In this document: piece by piece, positions 12,291 to 24,529 of the stretch | Numbering within the stretch: the stretch's first letter is position 1 | Layout of the letters: each line of letters begins with the position of its first letter | DNA from: Gossypium raimondii | Taxonomy: Eukaryota > Streptophyta > Magnoliopsida > Malvales > Malvaceae | Assembly: GCF_025698545.1 (NCBI RefSeq) | Contig: NC_068571.1 | Location: 42,069,733 to 42,133,732, forward strand | DNA length: 64,000 bases | Direction of reading: 5' to 3' | Position numbers and translations under genes: made by a program | The notes under the pieces: model-generated | Seen by the model: the letters and a program-made list of their open reading frames with translations, nothing else | Databases searched by the model: none | What the model was told of the DNA's origin: nothing

Positions 12291-13918
12291 CTATTTTGGA
12301 AATTCTACTCTTGCTCTATCCATTTTCATTATGTCATCCAAATTTGGAATGATGGGGTTGGTCGAATTATCCCTGGGATGGGAACCTAAACTCGTAGGGT
12401 AATTCACTAGTGCTGAGGTACCGGCTTGGTATTGTTGTGATCTGATGGTAATGGGTACCCTTTATGGATATGCATCTGGTTGGGCTTAGAAATTTACTAG
12501 GGTAAAGCCTAGGGGGTATATATGGTCTTCATTATCATCTCCAGAGTTATTCACAATAATTTTCCTTTTTTCAGTCCCTCTAGCTAGCAACTGGGTCAAC
12601 TGGCTTATCATGCTTCATTGGGACTTTTGTATTTGATCCCTCATGTCTTGTTGTACCTTAGCTAATTGTTCCTGTAGATGGGCTTGCAACTGATCTTGCG
12701 TGTCCTTCTAAATTTGTTCCAATCTCTCTAACCTTTGATCTATGACTCTGGTTTTACTGCGGGTACCATAACAATATTCGATTGGCAAACTCTTATTAGT
12801 TTCCAGGGTAACTATCATAATTTTGATTAATTAAGGTCTTTTTATAAAACTTAATGTATGTGATGCTAATGAATGAAAAATGAATGCAAAAAGAGGCATT
12901 GATTCTGATTCAATTCTATTACTAGAAAATGAATATCTTTACATAAAGCGTATACATATACGACCTCGCCTTCACATTCAAAACCTTAACTTTCTTGAGA
13001 AACAAAGCTAATCCTTAGCCCCAATCTGACACCGATTCATATCTTAGGCTTTTAACGGCTGGGGTCTGCAAGTGGTCAGCCACTTCTTGTACTCGAACCA
13101 AAGCTTCGCTCATAATATGGTCCATATCTCTGACCTGCCCCTCTCACAGGCTGTCACCTTTCTCTTGTTGCCTTTTCTCGGACCATATTCGCGCGACTGT
13201 GTTGTCTTCTATTTTATCAAGAAACCCATTTTCCATGACAAACTCTTTATTTAGCAACTGAACACGAATCAACACCTCCTTTTTTTAGATGAAACTGTAA
13301 TGCAATCACAACCAAAACAAAACGAAACAAGTCAGTACATTTCATACAAATTTATAATTTAAAGCAATAAATAATAAATAGAACACCTAATTGGGTGACC
13401 ACTAGGGGTTCGGTATGGTTCTACCTAGGGTAGGCTCTTAAGGCTCATTATATGCAGTTCGGTTCTAAAGTAAGGGTACCTGAATTGGTAGATTCCTCGA
13501 TCTTCACCCATTATAGGCTTATACGGATTGAGTTTAATTCAGGGGAACACATTTCCCTATGGCTATACGGAGATAAAGATCTCACGAAGACATAGGTACG
13601 AATGTATCCCAAAAGCGATCCACTATCCTATATGGAGGTGAAGACCTCACGAAGGAATAGTTTCTCACTCCCACTTAAGAAGGGCAAAATCGAACAATTG
13701 TGCAAATGCAATATGCGAAAAACACACAAAAGAAACTTTCAAACCAATAAAACAGATATACTAGACCGCTATACAACCAGAGATATCAAAACATGAAGGA
13801 TGAAATGCAATAAAGGGATCGTAAATTTAAACCAAATTATCAATTTTTGACAAAAAGACCAAAAGTAATCAACTTGCGACTTGACTCTCTTATTTTATTC
13901 CCTAGTGGAGTGACAAGC

Positions 13919-15367
13919 TGTCGAAACCATTTCTTTGTCATCGACTTTTTATTTTAAAAAACAAAAATGGAAGTTGCCACCAATCACTTTTATGAGGTGT
14001 GATCAGATCACCTCGTAATTTGATCGTTTTAATAAAAGGTTTGATTTACTAAAACAACGATTTTTGGTCTACAAAATTTAAAAAATATGTTCGGGAGTCG
14101 GTTACGCACGAGGAAGGATTAACACCCTTGTGACGCCTAAAATTGATACCTAGTTGATTACTTGATATCTTAGTGTCGAGAATTAAAAATTTGAAGAGAA
14201 TTTAAAACATGATCCCTTTTTGTATCAATGCATTACTAAATTAATTTTCATGAAAAGGGCTTATTTCAAGTCAATCGAGAAGGAAGAATCATGTCCCGCA
14301 ATTAGGACACAATGCCTTAAATCCTCGAAATCAAGAATAAATGTTATTTGATCATCATTTGATTCTCGTTTTTATATTTTTGAAATAGATATTCGATTAT
14401 TTCGGTTTTAAAAAGAAGCCATATCCTGTAAGTTAGGGACACTTTTTTCTAATTCCAAAACTAAAGAATATTGCATCAGTTTTAAAAAATTTCTTTTTTA
14501 TGCATCGTGCGAAAAAACGAATGCGATATTTAAAGTAATGTGTATTTAGCCTACTTGGGCATAGCACAAAAATGGATAAGTACATTTAAACACAACTCGT
14601 GGCATTGTTATAGCAAAATAAAATAAAAAGGGAAGCGTATAAAAAATAAAACGATGATGTATAAAAAAAAAACATGTATAAAATGTCATACTAACAAATG
14701 ATAATGATGTAACTACGAAAGTGATAAAATTCCAATTTGTAATGACGATGGCCGGAAAATTACCCAAAAATACCTTTTAAACCTTTTTTGTGTAGAAATC
14801 CGATTCGGAGTTAAAATGCTCGACTAAAGCCAAAAACCCGAGGACTCGAAGGCCTTTCGGACCGAAAGAGACACCAACGGTGGCACAGAGATGAAACGAC
14901 AGTATGATTTTCCGGTTTTGTTTATTATTTTTTGTTTTACTTCGGAAAAAAAATAAAAGGCTACCTTTTGAAACTTGATTTTTATTTTTCTTCGTTAGAT
15001 TTCTATTTAAAAAATAATAATCCTCACAATATGTTCTTTTTAGGCTTTTATAGCTGATTTTACATATATATATTTTATTTTTTCTACTATTTTGTACTAT
15101 TGTTGCGTGTTGTTGCTGTTTTTTTCTTTTTCTTGTAGGCGACGGTGGCAGAGGAGTGGTTGATGGTGGCAGAGGCTAGGAGCGGAAATTAGGTATTAGG
15201 GTTTCTTTCTGAGAAAAAAGTTTACGTCGTTGGGCTATAATTGGGTCTTAGGGTTTTTTAATTTAGGCTATTTGGGCTGGTATTGTAACTGGACTGGACT
15301 TTTAATATTTTTATTTATTTTTTCTGTTTGGTTTTTATCTGGGCCTGGGCAAAAATAGCCTATTACA
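13919..15367 (-). repeat. 5' LTR of element 1
   Basis: Direct repeat of 3374-5255 with an internal deletion of about 430 bp. Just inside it, the minus strand at about 13918-13895 reads GCTTGTCACTCCACTAGGG. This corresponds to the better-preserved primer-binding site TTGGCGACTCCACTAGGG of element 2, with substitutions. Confidence 0.85.
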
Positions 15368-15649
15368 TTTTATTTTACTTGTGACTCGCTTATGTTGAGC
15401 TTGAGACTCAGTGTTTGGGTTGGTGAGTTGGATCGGAGCTATTTGGCTTACTACAAGTCAACAATTCTGTTGATTATGGTGTAATGGTATACGACAAGTA
15501 GATATTTTAAGTAGCAATAGAGTTGATTTTAGTCATTTATTTAATTTTTCATTTCTTTTAACCCTTAAACTCGCATTGATTGTCAAATCGCCTAAAAATA
15601 GATGAAAAAATTAACATTGATTAACTTTACTGATGTGACATCCACAAGA

Positions 15650-17155
15650 CAATTAATTTGACTATTTTACCCATTTGACCCAAAAAATTAATATTTATAA
15701 AAATGACCCTAATCCAAAAACATTCACCAAAATAACCTGAAATGAACAGTAAATTTGGGTTATGGGAAATAGATGGCCGACACCACTCTTTTTTTCTATT
15801 AAAAATGTAATTTTGGGGGTTTTGGACACTAGATGGCCGGCACCATGTATTTTTTTCAAAAAAAATTTTTTGTGGTGCTGGCACACTGATGACCTGCACC
15901 CATTTTTCTGATTTAAAAATTTTTTTTTGGGGGGAAGTGGTGCTGGCCAACAAAGGGCCAAAATCTCCCAACAAAAAATTTGAGAATATTGCAACGTAAC
16001 CCCTCCTTATTTTCCCATCTTTTTTATTTCCCAAGTTTAATTACATATTTTATATTTTAAAACAATATTGAACTACTTATCATGTTTTTTAATTATTATT
16101 GCATCACTCACATTATTATTAAATTTAAAATTAATTTAAAATATATTGAACTAATTATTTTATAAATATATTACTCGTTATCTTTTAAAATAAAAACAAT
16201 AATTTAACAATGTTTATTTGAATTATTATAAAAGATGAAAATCATTAAAGCATATTTTCATTTTATAAAAAATATAATTTAATTGTGCATATTAAATTTA
16301 AATTAATTTTAAATTAACTACTTTTGATTTGAAAATTAACTAGTTTAGTATCAACTATGTGATTTTGGATATTGTATTTAGCATTTTAAAATATTTTCAC
16401 AATTATAAAATTTAATATTAAAATTAATAAATAGTTTTAAAATACTTTCATTTGGAGTTCTTTAGTAATATATTAAAATAAGATAACTTTAACAACTTTT
16501 TATCAAAACCACCTCCAAAAATTATCATTACATTTAAAAATAAATATAATATTTTAGGCTTAATTTATTATTTATACTTGAGTTTAACAACAATCAAGTT
16601 ACATTTAACAAAATAAAAACAAAAATTTAAAAAATCATGAAAATTCAAATATGATGAGAAAATTCAATCATGAAAATTTTAAAATTTATAAAATATGTAG
16701 TTCAGTATATTTTAAATTAATTTTAAATTTAATAATAATGTGAGTGATGAAATAATAATTAAAAAATATTATAAGTAGTTCAATATTATTTTAAAATATA
16801 AAATATGTAATTAAACTTGGGAAATAAAAAAGATGGAAATATAAGGAGGGGTTATGTTGCAATATTCTCAAAATTTTTTGTTGGGTGATTTTGGCCCTTT
16901 GTTGGCTAGCACCACTACCTAAAAAAAAATTTTACCTCAAAAATTTTTTTGAAAAAAATATATGGTGCCAGCCATCTAGTGTCTAAAACCTTAAAAAAAA
17001 TTTAATAGAAAAAAGGTGGTGCCAGTCATCTATTTCCCATAACCTAATTTTACTGTTTATTTCAGGTCATTTTGGTGAATATTTTTGAACTAGGGTAATT
17101 TTTATAAATATTTTTTTTGGGTTAAATGGGTAAAATAGCCAATTGATTTTGAGGT
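15650..17155. mobile_element. Foldback-like element with long inverted repeats
   Basis: The left arm (about 15650-16150) and the right arm (about 16680-17155) are reverse complements over more than 400 bp. Outer ends are CTATTTTACCCATTTGACCC and its complement. Matching inner words are the 'gatggccggcacc' type words and the AATAATAATGTGAGTGATG stretch. The AT-rich centre (about 16150-16680) holds no gene. No clear TSD was found, so the ends are approximate. The ORFs at 15627-16034 run through the arm and look non-coding. Confidence 0.75.
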
Positions 17156-18243
17156 GATTTGATAAAATATAATATGCAAGTTAAATATAACACTTAATTT
17201 CCAACATCTTCATTCCTAACTGCTCCGAGTAAAGTAACTTCCTCCCAGTCCCAAGTAGAATAAATCAAAGGGAATGTGTTTATCGAGCAACGACAGGGAT
17301 GATCAAAGTCAATTACAAAGTCAACGTTCGAGTCTTTATTTAACCATTTATTAATAGATAACTTCAAAAATTGGACAAGTTCAACTTCAAAGCTCTATTT
17401 AACGAACTAATTTGCACCTAGACACTGGAAAAGGAAGATGCATCAGTTGTTTGATGTGATGATTATTGGAATTTTTATGATAAAAGTATTATGGATGATT
17501 TTATATTAAGAGTTAAATTGTAATTTGTTAATTTTATTAAAAATAGATAATTTAATCTATATACGTTAAGGTCAAATGATAAATTAGTCTTTTTATTAAA
17601 ATTTTATTTATTTATACTACTAAAATTGAGCAAATTGATTTGAAGAATTTTTTAATTTTAAATTTTTGGTCAATTTGATTAATATTAGTAATTAATTTAA
17701 GTTTATTTTAAAATTTAACTTTTCTTAATTTAAATTGATGGTAATACAAAATATTAAAATTTTAAAAATAACACATTTATATTTTTTATTTTTACTTTCT
17801 CAATTAAAATAATTTTAAAATGCTATAAAATTTATAATTATAATTATATTTTAATTGATACATACACCTTAGTACATTTCTTGGGATTAGAAACTAGTAA
17901 CACTCTATGAAATAAATTTATTACCATCAAAATAACCTATATGATGGGAAAACAAGGTATTAAGGAGTAGTGAAAATATTCTTTGAAACAAAACATACTA
18001 AGAACTTACATATAAAGGGTGAGAAAGGATTTTATATATGAAACTGTAATTCTACGTTATTTTTATCCCTTTGCAATGGTAGAATGACAAATCCGATTTT
18101 TCAGAAAAAATTTAAATCCAACTAATAATGCTAAAAATCAGGAGGAAAAATCTGATTTGTCATCCTCCTATTGAAAATGCATAAGGATGACGTGGAATCA
18201 CAGTTTCATACAATTTGGAGCTCATAATATAACTTCATGAACT
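17156..18243. other. Intergenic, 3' flank of GLR-B
   Basis: No gene seen. About 17190-17460 is similar to 24030-24620 on the other side of GLR-B (shared words such as CTGCTCCG and CAGACACT), so it is duplicated array flank. About 17483-17660 is a fragment of the common ~350-bp MITE. About 17890-18020 resembles the DNA just downstream of GLR-C and GLR-D (ATTACCATCA, ATGGGAAAACAA), a conserved 3'-UTR region. Confidence 0.5.
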
Positions 18244-21200
18244 TCAGAGATTATCAAACTCTGGGTGTATTACATTGGCGTCTCTTCTATTTTTTGAAAA
18301 TTTCATGCAAACATATTGTTTCACAATCTTAGGTCGTCCCCATTTTTTCAAAACATGAAAGTTTTTGCGAAGCAAGGAAGCAAAAAACAAGAAAACGACT
18401 AAAGCTGAAAAAGTTCCACTGAAATAGAATAAGCCTCGAAAGTCACTTATTGTAAGTGGGTTCACACTGTTCAAAGTATCCCTCGAATCGAAATTAGTGA
18501 TTGAACTTTTGAACCACGCATTTTCAAGCATTTCAAGTCTCCCATCTTCTCTGAGTTTTGCTATTTCCCTTGATATGTCTCGAGTCAAGGTTGAACCCTC
18601 TGAAAATACCTAAAGGTTTCAAAATAAAGTTAAAACAATAGGGCTAATACACAAGCATACAAATAGTCCTCATATGTGTCGAAATTTGGATATCTCTTCA
18701 CATATTTATTCTCTGAACACTCATAATATCTTAAAATTTTGTATCTTGAAACATGCAATTTTTTGGATTTTAACCTAAAATCTCAACGCAAAAGTTGCAA
18801 TTTTGCCCCTCCGAACAATAATAACTCAAGTTCTTTTACCCTCTAGATTAAATGAAAAAAAAATTTTAGTTGTGTCCCCTAAAATTTAGTTTTATGTTGA
18901 ACCTCATCACTAAAATGATCTTAATTTCATTCTGACGTCCAATGCGCTTAACTGTAAAAATAGAAGAAAAAAAAGAAAGGCTAAACGGTAAATCAACTCG
19001 ATCCCTCCCATAATCAAGTTTGCCCTAAAAGTATATGTATGTAAAACAATTAGGAGTAATTGATAACTTACAAAGCCAAAGCCATTGGTGGTACGGTTGA
19101 CAGGGCCGACCATAGAATAATGTGCTGAATATTTTTCTAGGAAGACGTTGATGTATGGCATCTCATCAATTATAGCAGAGAAGCCACCATTTTTGCTACC
19201 TTCCGATAAAGCCTTTTCAAATTCTGCTGGTGAAGTAAGCCATTTAGAAGTTGAACTAGAATTCTGGATGTTTAGAATGCCAACAACTTCTTGGGTAACA
19301 GGACCTAATCGATGTCCTATTTTGTCCACCTTTGAGATGAACTCGATATGTTGGACCGTCAACATTGACGTCAAGGTCGCGGTGTAATTCGAACCCAATA
19401 TAAAAATCTCAAACACCCACAAAACAACCACGGATCTCGACAAATTGCTGGTTAATTTCTCCCCTATAAATTCACATTTTCAAAGAAATCATCATTTAAA
19501 AAAAATTAAGATAAATAAAACAAGTATAAACAGATTATAGAAAAAGGCATTGAACAAATGGATTATCTTTTGGGTCTAATGATAGCTTTAATCCTTCTAT
19601 TATGCTAAAATTTAAGATATAGTCCCTCTATTTTAATATGTCTAAAAACATTTTTAATTGCTAAATGTATTTTTACTCAATCAAATCACGTGAAAATTCA
19701 GTCACCAATAATAAAATAACGCTTCGAACAAAATAGATGGGCGAGGGCGTGCTTACATTGTGCAAAAACAAGGATGGAGAAGGAGAAGCTAATCATCCTT
19801 CCAATTTGCCCATTTGATTGCTGGGTTTGTTGCTCAGCTAATGCAGGACGTTCGATTAGCCAAATAACAAAAGTTGCTAACACATAAGCTCCCACAATTG
19901 TAAGCCAAAGTCCTCGTGTGAGTGGTTTCAAGAAAATCCACAAGTTTTGGTTGTCCTTTGGAGTTAACCGAGTAACCATCCCCACTCCTATATCGGTAAA
20001 TGGCAAAGTGAAATCTACGTACAAAGATCTATTTGCATTGATTGTTATGTCCCCAACAGCACCATCGTACTTCTGTTTTTGTTTATCCATAGCACAATCA
20101 GTGAAAGCAAGTGGCATAAACGAACCAGATAAAATTGTTACGAACCATACCTGGAGATATACTTGGTAGATAAGATCATTGTAAGCCTCACCGATGTTTG
20201 GGTTATTATATTCGAAGGGGACAAACTCATATGACGGTTGATACTTCAAACCCGCTATTGCAGCTTCGAAAACAGCTATGCAGAAACCAGAGAAAATGGT
20301 GGTATTGGTTTGAAGATCAGGGTCCACTTTCAGCAATTGAGGGAACCCGTTCGATTTTGGAACAGCAATCTTTAGGGTCTTATTAGTTCTTGTTTGCATC
20401 ATTCGACCTTTGGGAATGGTTGATGTCCCACCAGGCCATAGTATTGTGTTCAGGTCGTTATCAATGGTGAAGCTTGAAACTGAGATTACTGGAATTTTGG
20501 TTTGTTTTCCAAATTCAGCCAAAACCTTTGTGTCTAATGCTGATTTTTGTGCACTGATCAGGATGACCTTGACTTTCGCCTTCTCCAAGAGGTTATAAGC
20601 TGTATAGGAAATGTATAGCATAAGAGGTATGGAGGCTCATATATTAGAAACCGGATTGTATTTTGTACTATATTTAAAAAATAGATAAATTTATCCTTAT
20701 ACATTATATCAAAGAGCTTTCTTTTACAAAATTCACTCATTTCTTATGTTAAAAATTGGCGTAGCTGACGAAATAATCAGATAGCTATATGTGGCGTACT
20801 ACGTGTAACTTGTGTTGATGTACAAGGACCAATGTTAAACAATAAAAATGGATGGAATTTTTAACAGAAGGACTAATTTACTCTTTGATCTAATATATAG
20901 GGAATGATTTGCCCATTTTTTAGTAGAATGGACAAAATGCAATATGATTCCTAGTATAAGGGCCTCCATGATACTTTTACCCTAAATGCTCAAATTAGAG
21001 CACAATTTTTTAGGGGTTACTCATGGTCCAACATTTCAAAATGGTTGTATAATGGACAAAACTTTACAAAAGTGCTCAAATGAAGGCTAAAATCTTTTAA
21101 AATTGTCAAATAAGGGCCAAACATTTTTTATAGTGCTCAAATAAGGGCTTTTCAAATGATGTACATTAAATTTGAATTTATGTTTTTATTTTTTTATTTT

Positions 21201-23738
21201 TAAATAATATTTGATTCAACTGTTATATGTTTTATTTTAAACACATTAGTATTTCCCTAATTCTTACTACAAATTGGACTGAAGCTAGTGAAAAATCCTT
21301 ATTTGAGCATTTTCGTAAAGGTTTGGCCATTATATATATGACTATTTTAAAAGATTAAACTCTTATATGAACAACTCTTAAAAAGCTAAACCCTAATTTC
21401 AACATTTAGCCTAAAACTATTAGGTCTACAAATGGGTTTCGAAAATAAAAATAAAAGATTGTTTCAAAATATAACTATGTTTGAGGTCCAACATTAATAA
21501 AGGCTTTAACTTTGACATGAGCCTAATCTATTTTTGATTTAATAATATGTTATTATTTATTATTTATATATTATGTAATTTGTGTTTATTTATATATTAT
21601 GTAATTTGTGTAATATAGTTTAAGTATATATGACATTATAATTTAAATATTTAAATTGTTTATGTTTAAAATTTTAATAAAATAAATATTATATAAAATT
21701 AATAAATTTTAAATTTTAAAAAAATATGTTTTATATGTATAAAATAAATGTTTTTTTGTATAAAAGAGTTTTAAAATAAAATGAATAGACCTCAATATGT
21801 TAGACTGATTATTTATAAATATAAATAAAATTTAAACTTGTATTTGAATCGGATTAAACTTAGTTTAACTTTGAATAAGCCTACGGAGACTTCAACAAGC
21901 TAATAGTAGCCAAATTATAATTTTTAATATAAACATAATTCATAACAAAAATGAAAAGAGGAGAATTTTTTATATGGGTAAACTACTAAAATAGTCACTT
22001 TTGTTTGGTTCAGGTTACATTTTAGTCACTTATGTTTGAAATGTTACGTTGTACTCACTTATGTTATCATGATGTAACATTTTAGTCATTGAGCCGTTAA
22101 TTTCTATTAACTGTGTAACAATAACCTGATGTGACACATTAAATCATCATTTCAAACAAAAATTCTAGGTTAATTTATACAATCGGTCCCCATATTTTTT
22201 CGTTTGGAGCAATTTAATTTTTTCTTTTATGTTTTTTTAACTTTCTTTCTTTTCCATTCTCTTATGCTTCTCCCTTTGTTTTCCTCCTTTCTCCATTTCT
22301 TTCAATGTAGTTTTGCTATGTTTTATTTTTTTGAACAATTTAATTTTTTCGAGTGAGACGAGCTTTTGGACTAGTTGCAAATGGAAAACATAGTAAAACT
22401 ATGTTAAAAGAAATGAAGAAGGGAGGAAAATAGAGGGAGAAGCAGAAGAGAATGGAAAAAAAGTTAAAAGAACTTAAAAGAAAATTTTAAAATTGTTTAA
22501 AATGAAAAAATATAGAGACCAATTGTAGAATTTAACCTAAAATTTTTGTTTGAAATGATGATTTAACATACCACATCAGCTTACCGTTACACCATTGTTG
22601 GCAATTAACTACTCAGTGACTAAAATGTTACAACACGATAACGAAAGTGACTAAAACGTAATATTTCAAACATAAGTGACTAAAATGTAACCTAAGACAA
22701 ACAAAAGTGACTATTTTAGTAGTTTACCCTTTTATATTTAACAACATAAATGTATAAAACAATTTACTCATAATGTACCTTTCGATAGAAGTTGTAGGAA
22801 ATTTCGTCTTCATTAATTAGTCTAACTAATCGGTAAAATGGACTAATGCCAACCATTTCAAAGTTGGACTTTTCTTTTCTAATATAATATATGTAAAAAA
22901 TGTTTTTTTTTTTTGCTGTTTTACTCTCTCTCTCTTTTTCTTTTTTGCTATTTTCTTTTTTTTTAGTATTTTGCTACCATTTTATTATTTTGTTGTTATT
23001 GTATAACTCTTGTTTTAGAGGCATTTGCTTGTTAAGTTGTAACTATCTTAGTGTAATTTATGTATACATATATATATTTTTAATTTATTTTTAATTTGTT
23101 GAGAAACATTTATTTTAATATTTTTAGTATTTTTGATATATTATATTTTTTCTAAAAAAATATATTAAAAAAATAATACGGGCTTAGCACGGGTTTTAAC
23201 ATTTTTTATTCGGGCCAGGTTTGAGAACAAATTTAGGCACTTTTTTTAGCTAGGGCCTAGCAAACGGGCTTAAAATTTTGGTTGGAATCAGCCTGATCCT
23301 AACTCGACTCAGCTCATGAATACCTCTGCTAATCTGTCTATGTTATTGTTTATATAAATTAATCTTTTCAAGGTTTAATATTGTACCTCTTAATAATATT
23401 GTTTTATATTTGACTTAACATTGTAATCTATATTTATTAATAATGTTAAATTAACTTCAAAAGTAAAAGATAGATTACTTACCGATAGATAAAGCATGTA
23501 AAGGATCTCCTTTGGAGTCTATTGTACGAAGAACTATCCTCATTTGATTGTCCCTACGAAAGCTGTTGAAATCGGAAATCGCCATGGAAACACGACTATG
23601 TATAAGCTTCCCCTCCCTTGATCCCATATCGACGATTAATCTGACACCGACCTCACCACCACCAGCCAGTCTAAGGCCACCAACTTGGCCACTTAGTTCA
23701 CCGAGAAGACTAAAGTAGAAAGCAAAAAACAGCAACAT
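18244..23738 (-). CDS. GLR-B: glutamate receptor-like channel with most of the ATD deleted (592 aa predicted)
   Basis: Predicted exons 23738-23483, 20599-20151, 20072-19757, 19463-19072 and 18609-18244 have GT-AG introns and consistent phases (1779 nt with stop). Residues 1-17 form a hydrophobic signal peptide. Only about 120 residues of ATD remain; the sequence passes from KIPVISVS straight to SFTIDNDL. The ligand-binding domain is complete: S1 from about residue 150 (LKIAVPKSNGFPQLLKVD), the carboxylate-binding Arg of NRSLYVDF at about 250, and the acidic pair of IIDEMPY at about 440. M1 is about 289-307, the pore loop 326-340, M3 (SNYTATLTSM) about 351-379 and M4 about 530-552. GLRs usually run about 900 aa. 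Odd points: a Glu within M3 (WVFEIFIL) and FAQWEKL where the family has FAHREKL. Intron 1 (2.9 kb) carries a MITE and a foldback element. Activity as a channel is not shown. Confidence 0.85.
20621..20980. repeat. ~350-bp MITE in intron 1 of GLR-B
   Basis: The ends are imperfect inverted repeats (GTATGGAGGC at the left, the complement of GGCCTCCATGATAC at the right). The internal sequence matches the copies at 46581, 47640 and 58403, for example AATGGATGGAAT and TTTACTCTTTGATCTAA. Confidence 0.7.
21976..22729. mobile_element. Foldback/MITE element with 8-bp TSD in intron 1 of GLR-B
   Basis: It starts GGGTAAACTACTAAAATAGT and ends with the exact complement. The arms run about 370 bp inward (inner words such as CATAGTAAAACTATG near the centre). 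The 8-bp direct repeat TTTTATAT lies at 21968-21975 and 22730-22737. TSD length and long inverted repeats suit a hAT- or Mutator-derived non-autonomous element. No transposase is present. Confidence 0.85.
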
Positions 23739-24497
23739 TTGTTCTTGGTACGTAATCCGATTTAATTTCCTATGGGTAACCTAAATGGTGATATGTAAAT
23801 ATATACACATATATCCCGAGCCCTCAACCCCTCGGCAGCCAATCATCTACTAATAAACCATCTCAGCATCCACTAAGCCCTTACCTAAATGACACCATCA
23901 TCTCAGCTTCTTATTGATTAGAATTACATGTTTGTAACTTAAAAGAAAGATAAATATTTTGTCTCCAATCAAAATGATATAACTTTTTTATTTTAATTGA
24001 CGAAGCTACCATGCAATTTTGTATATGGCACTTTTTTCCAACAATTTTCATTCTCAACTGCTCCGTTCAAAGTAATTTCCACCAAGTAAAATAAATTTAA
24101 CTGGGAAGCACACGAGAAATGACAAAAGATTTAAGTTTAACTTGTTCACCAAGTCAGGTCAATAACAAAGTCAAGTTTTTTATCCAATAATTTATTAAAC
24201 AAATTGAACTTCAAAGATAACTGGAATTCGAGCCTTTGTAATAAAAATGCAGTAAAATGAGTTATCCTATGGTTCTTTGTAATTTAATCAAATAGAGTTT
24301 GTTAGCCATAGCCGGCCATGAGATAAGGATTGGAGATCAGTTTTAGTATATAATTATTGACAAGAATTAGATGTACTGATAATATATATTGTATTCTTAA
24401 AGAGATGATATTGATTTTAATCTCTGAAATGAATCAAACGATAATGTTGAAAAGTACAACTACGAATCTTGAATATGAAGTGACATAAAGAAAGTAG

Positions 24498-24529
<32 letters not shown>

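Larger units (their letters stand above)
3374..15367 (-). mobile_element. Ty3/gypsy LTR retrotransposon 1 (Tat-like lineage), degenerate
   Basis: Two direct LTRs (3374-5255 and 13919-15367) begin TGTTGAAACC / TGTCGAAACC and end TTACA. They bracket a minus-strand internal region in the order gag (about 12270-11120), reverse transcriptase and gypsy RNase H (about 10354-9060), second RNase H (about 8840-8470), integrase (about 8260-7100), tandem repeats (about 6290-5370), polypurine tract and 3' LTR. Flanks read GTTTA (3369-3373) and TTTTA (15368-15372), a possible TSD with one mismatch. Reading frames are broken in many places, and no protease aspartate motif was found in the ~770 bp between gag and RT. 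The additional archaeal-type RNase H is known from the Tat lineage of plant Ty3/gypsy elements. Confidence 0.9.

Noticed and set aside
15627..16034. Open frames of 135 and 99 aa within the foldback arm
   Set aside because: Composition follows A/T homopolymers and inverted-repeat sequence, the two frames overlap, and no domain is visible. The frame does not persist in the other arm.
22900..23094. 64-aa Phe/Leu-rich ORF
   Set aside because: Low-complexity T-rich intron sequence of GLR-B; hydrophobicity is a by-product of base composition.
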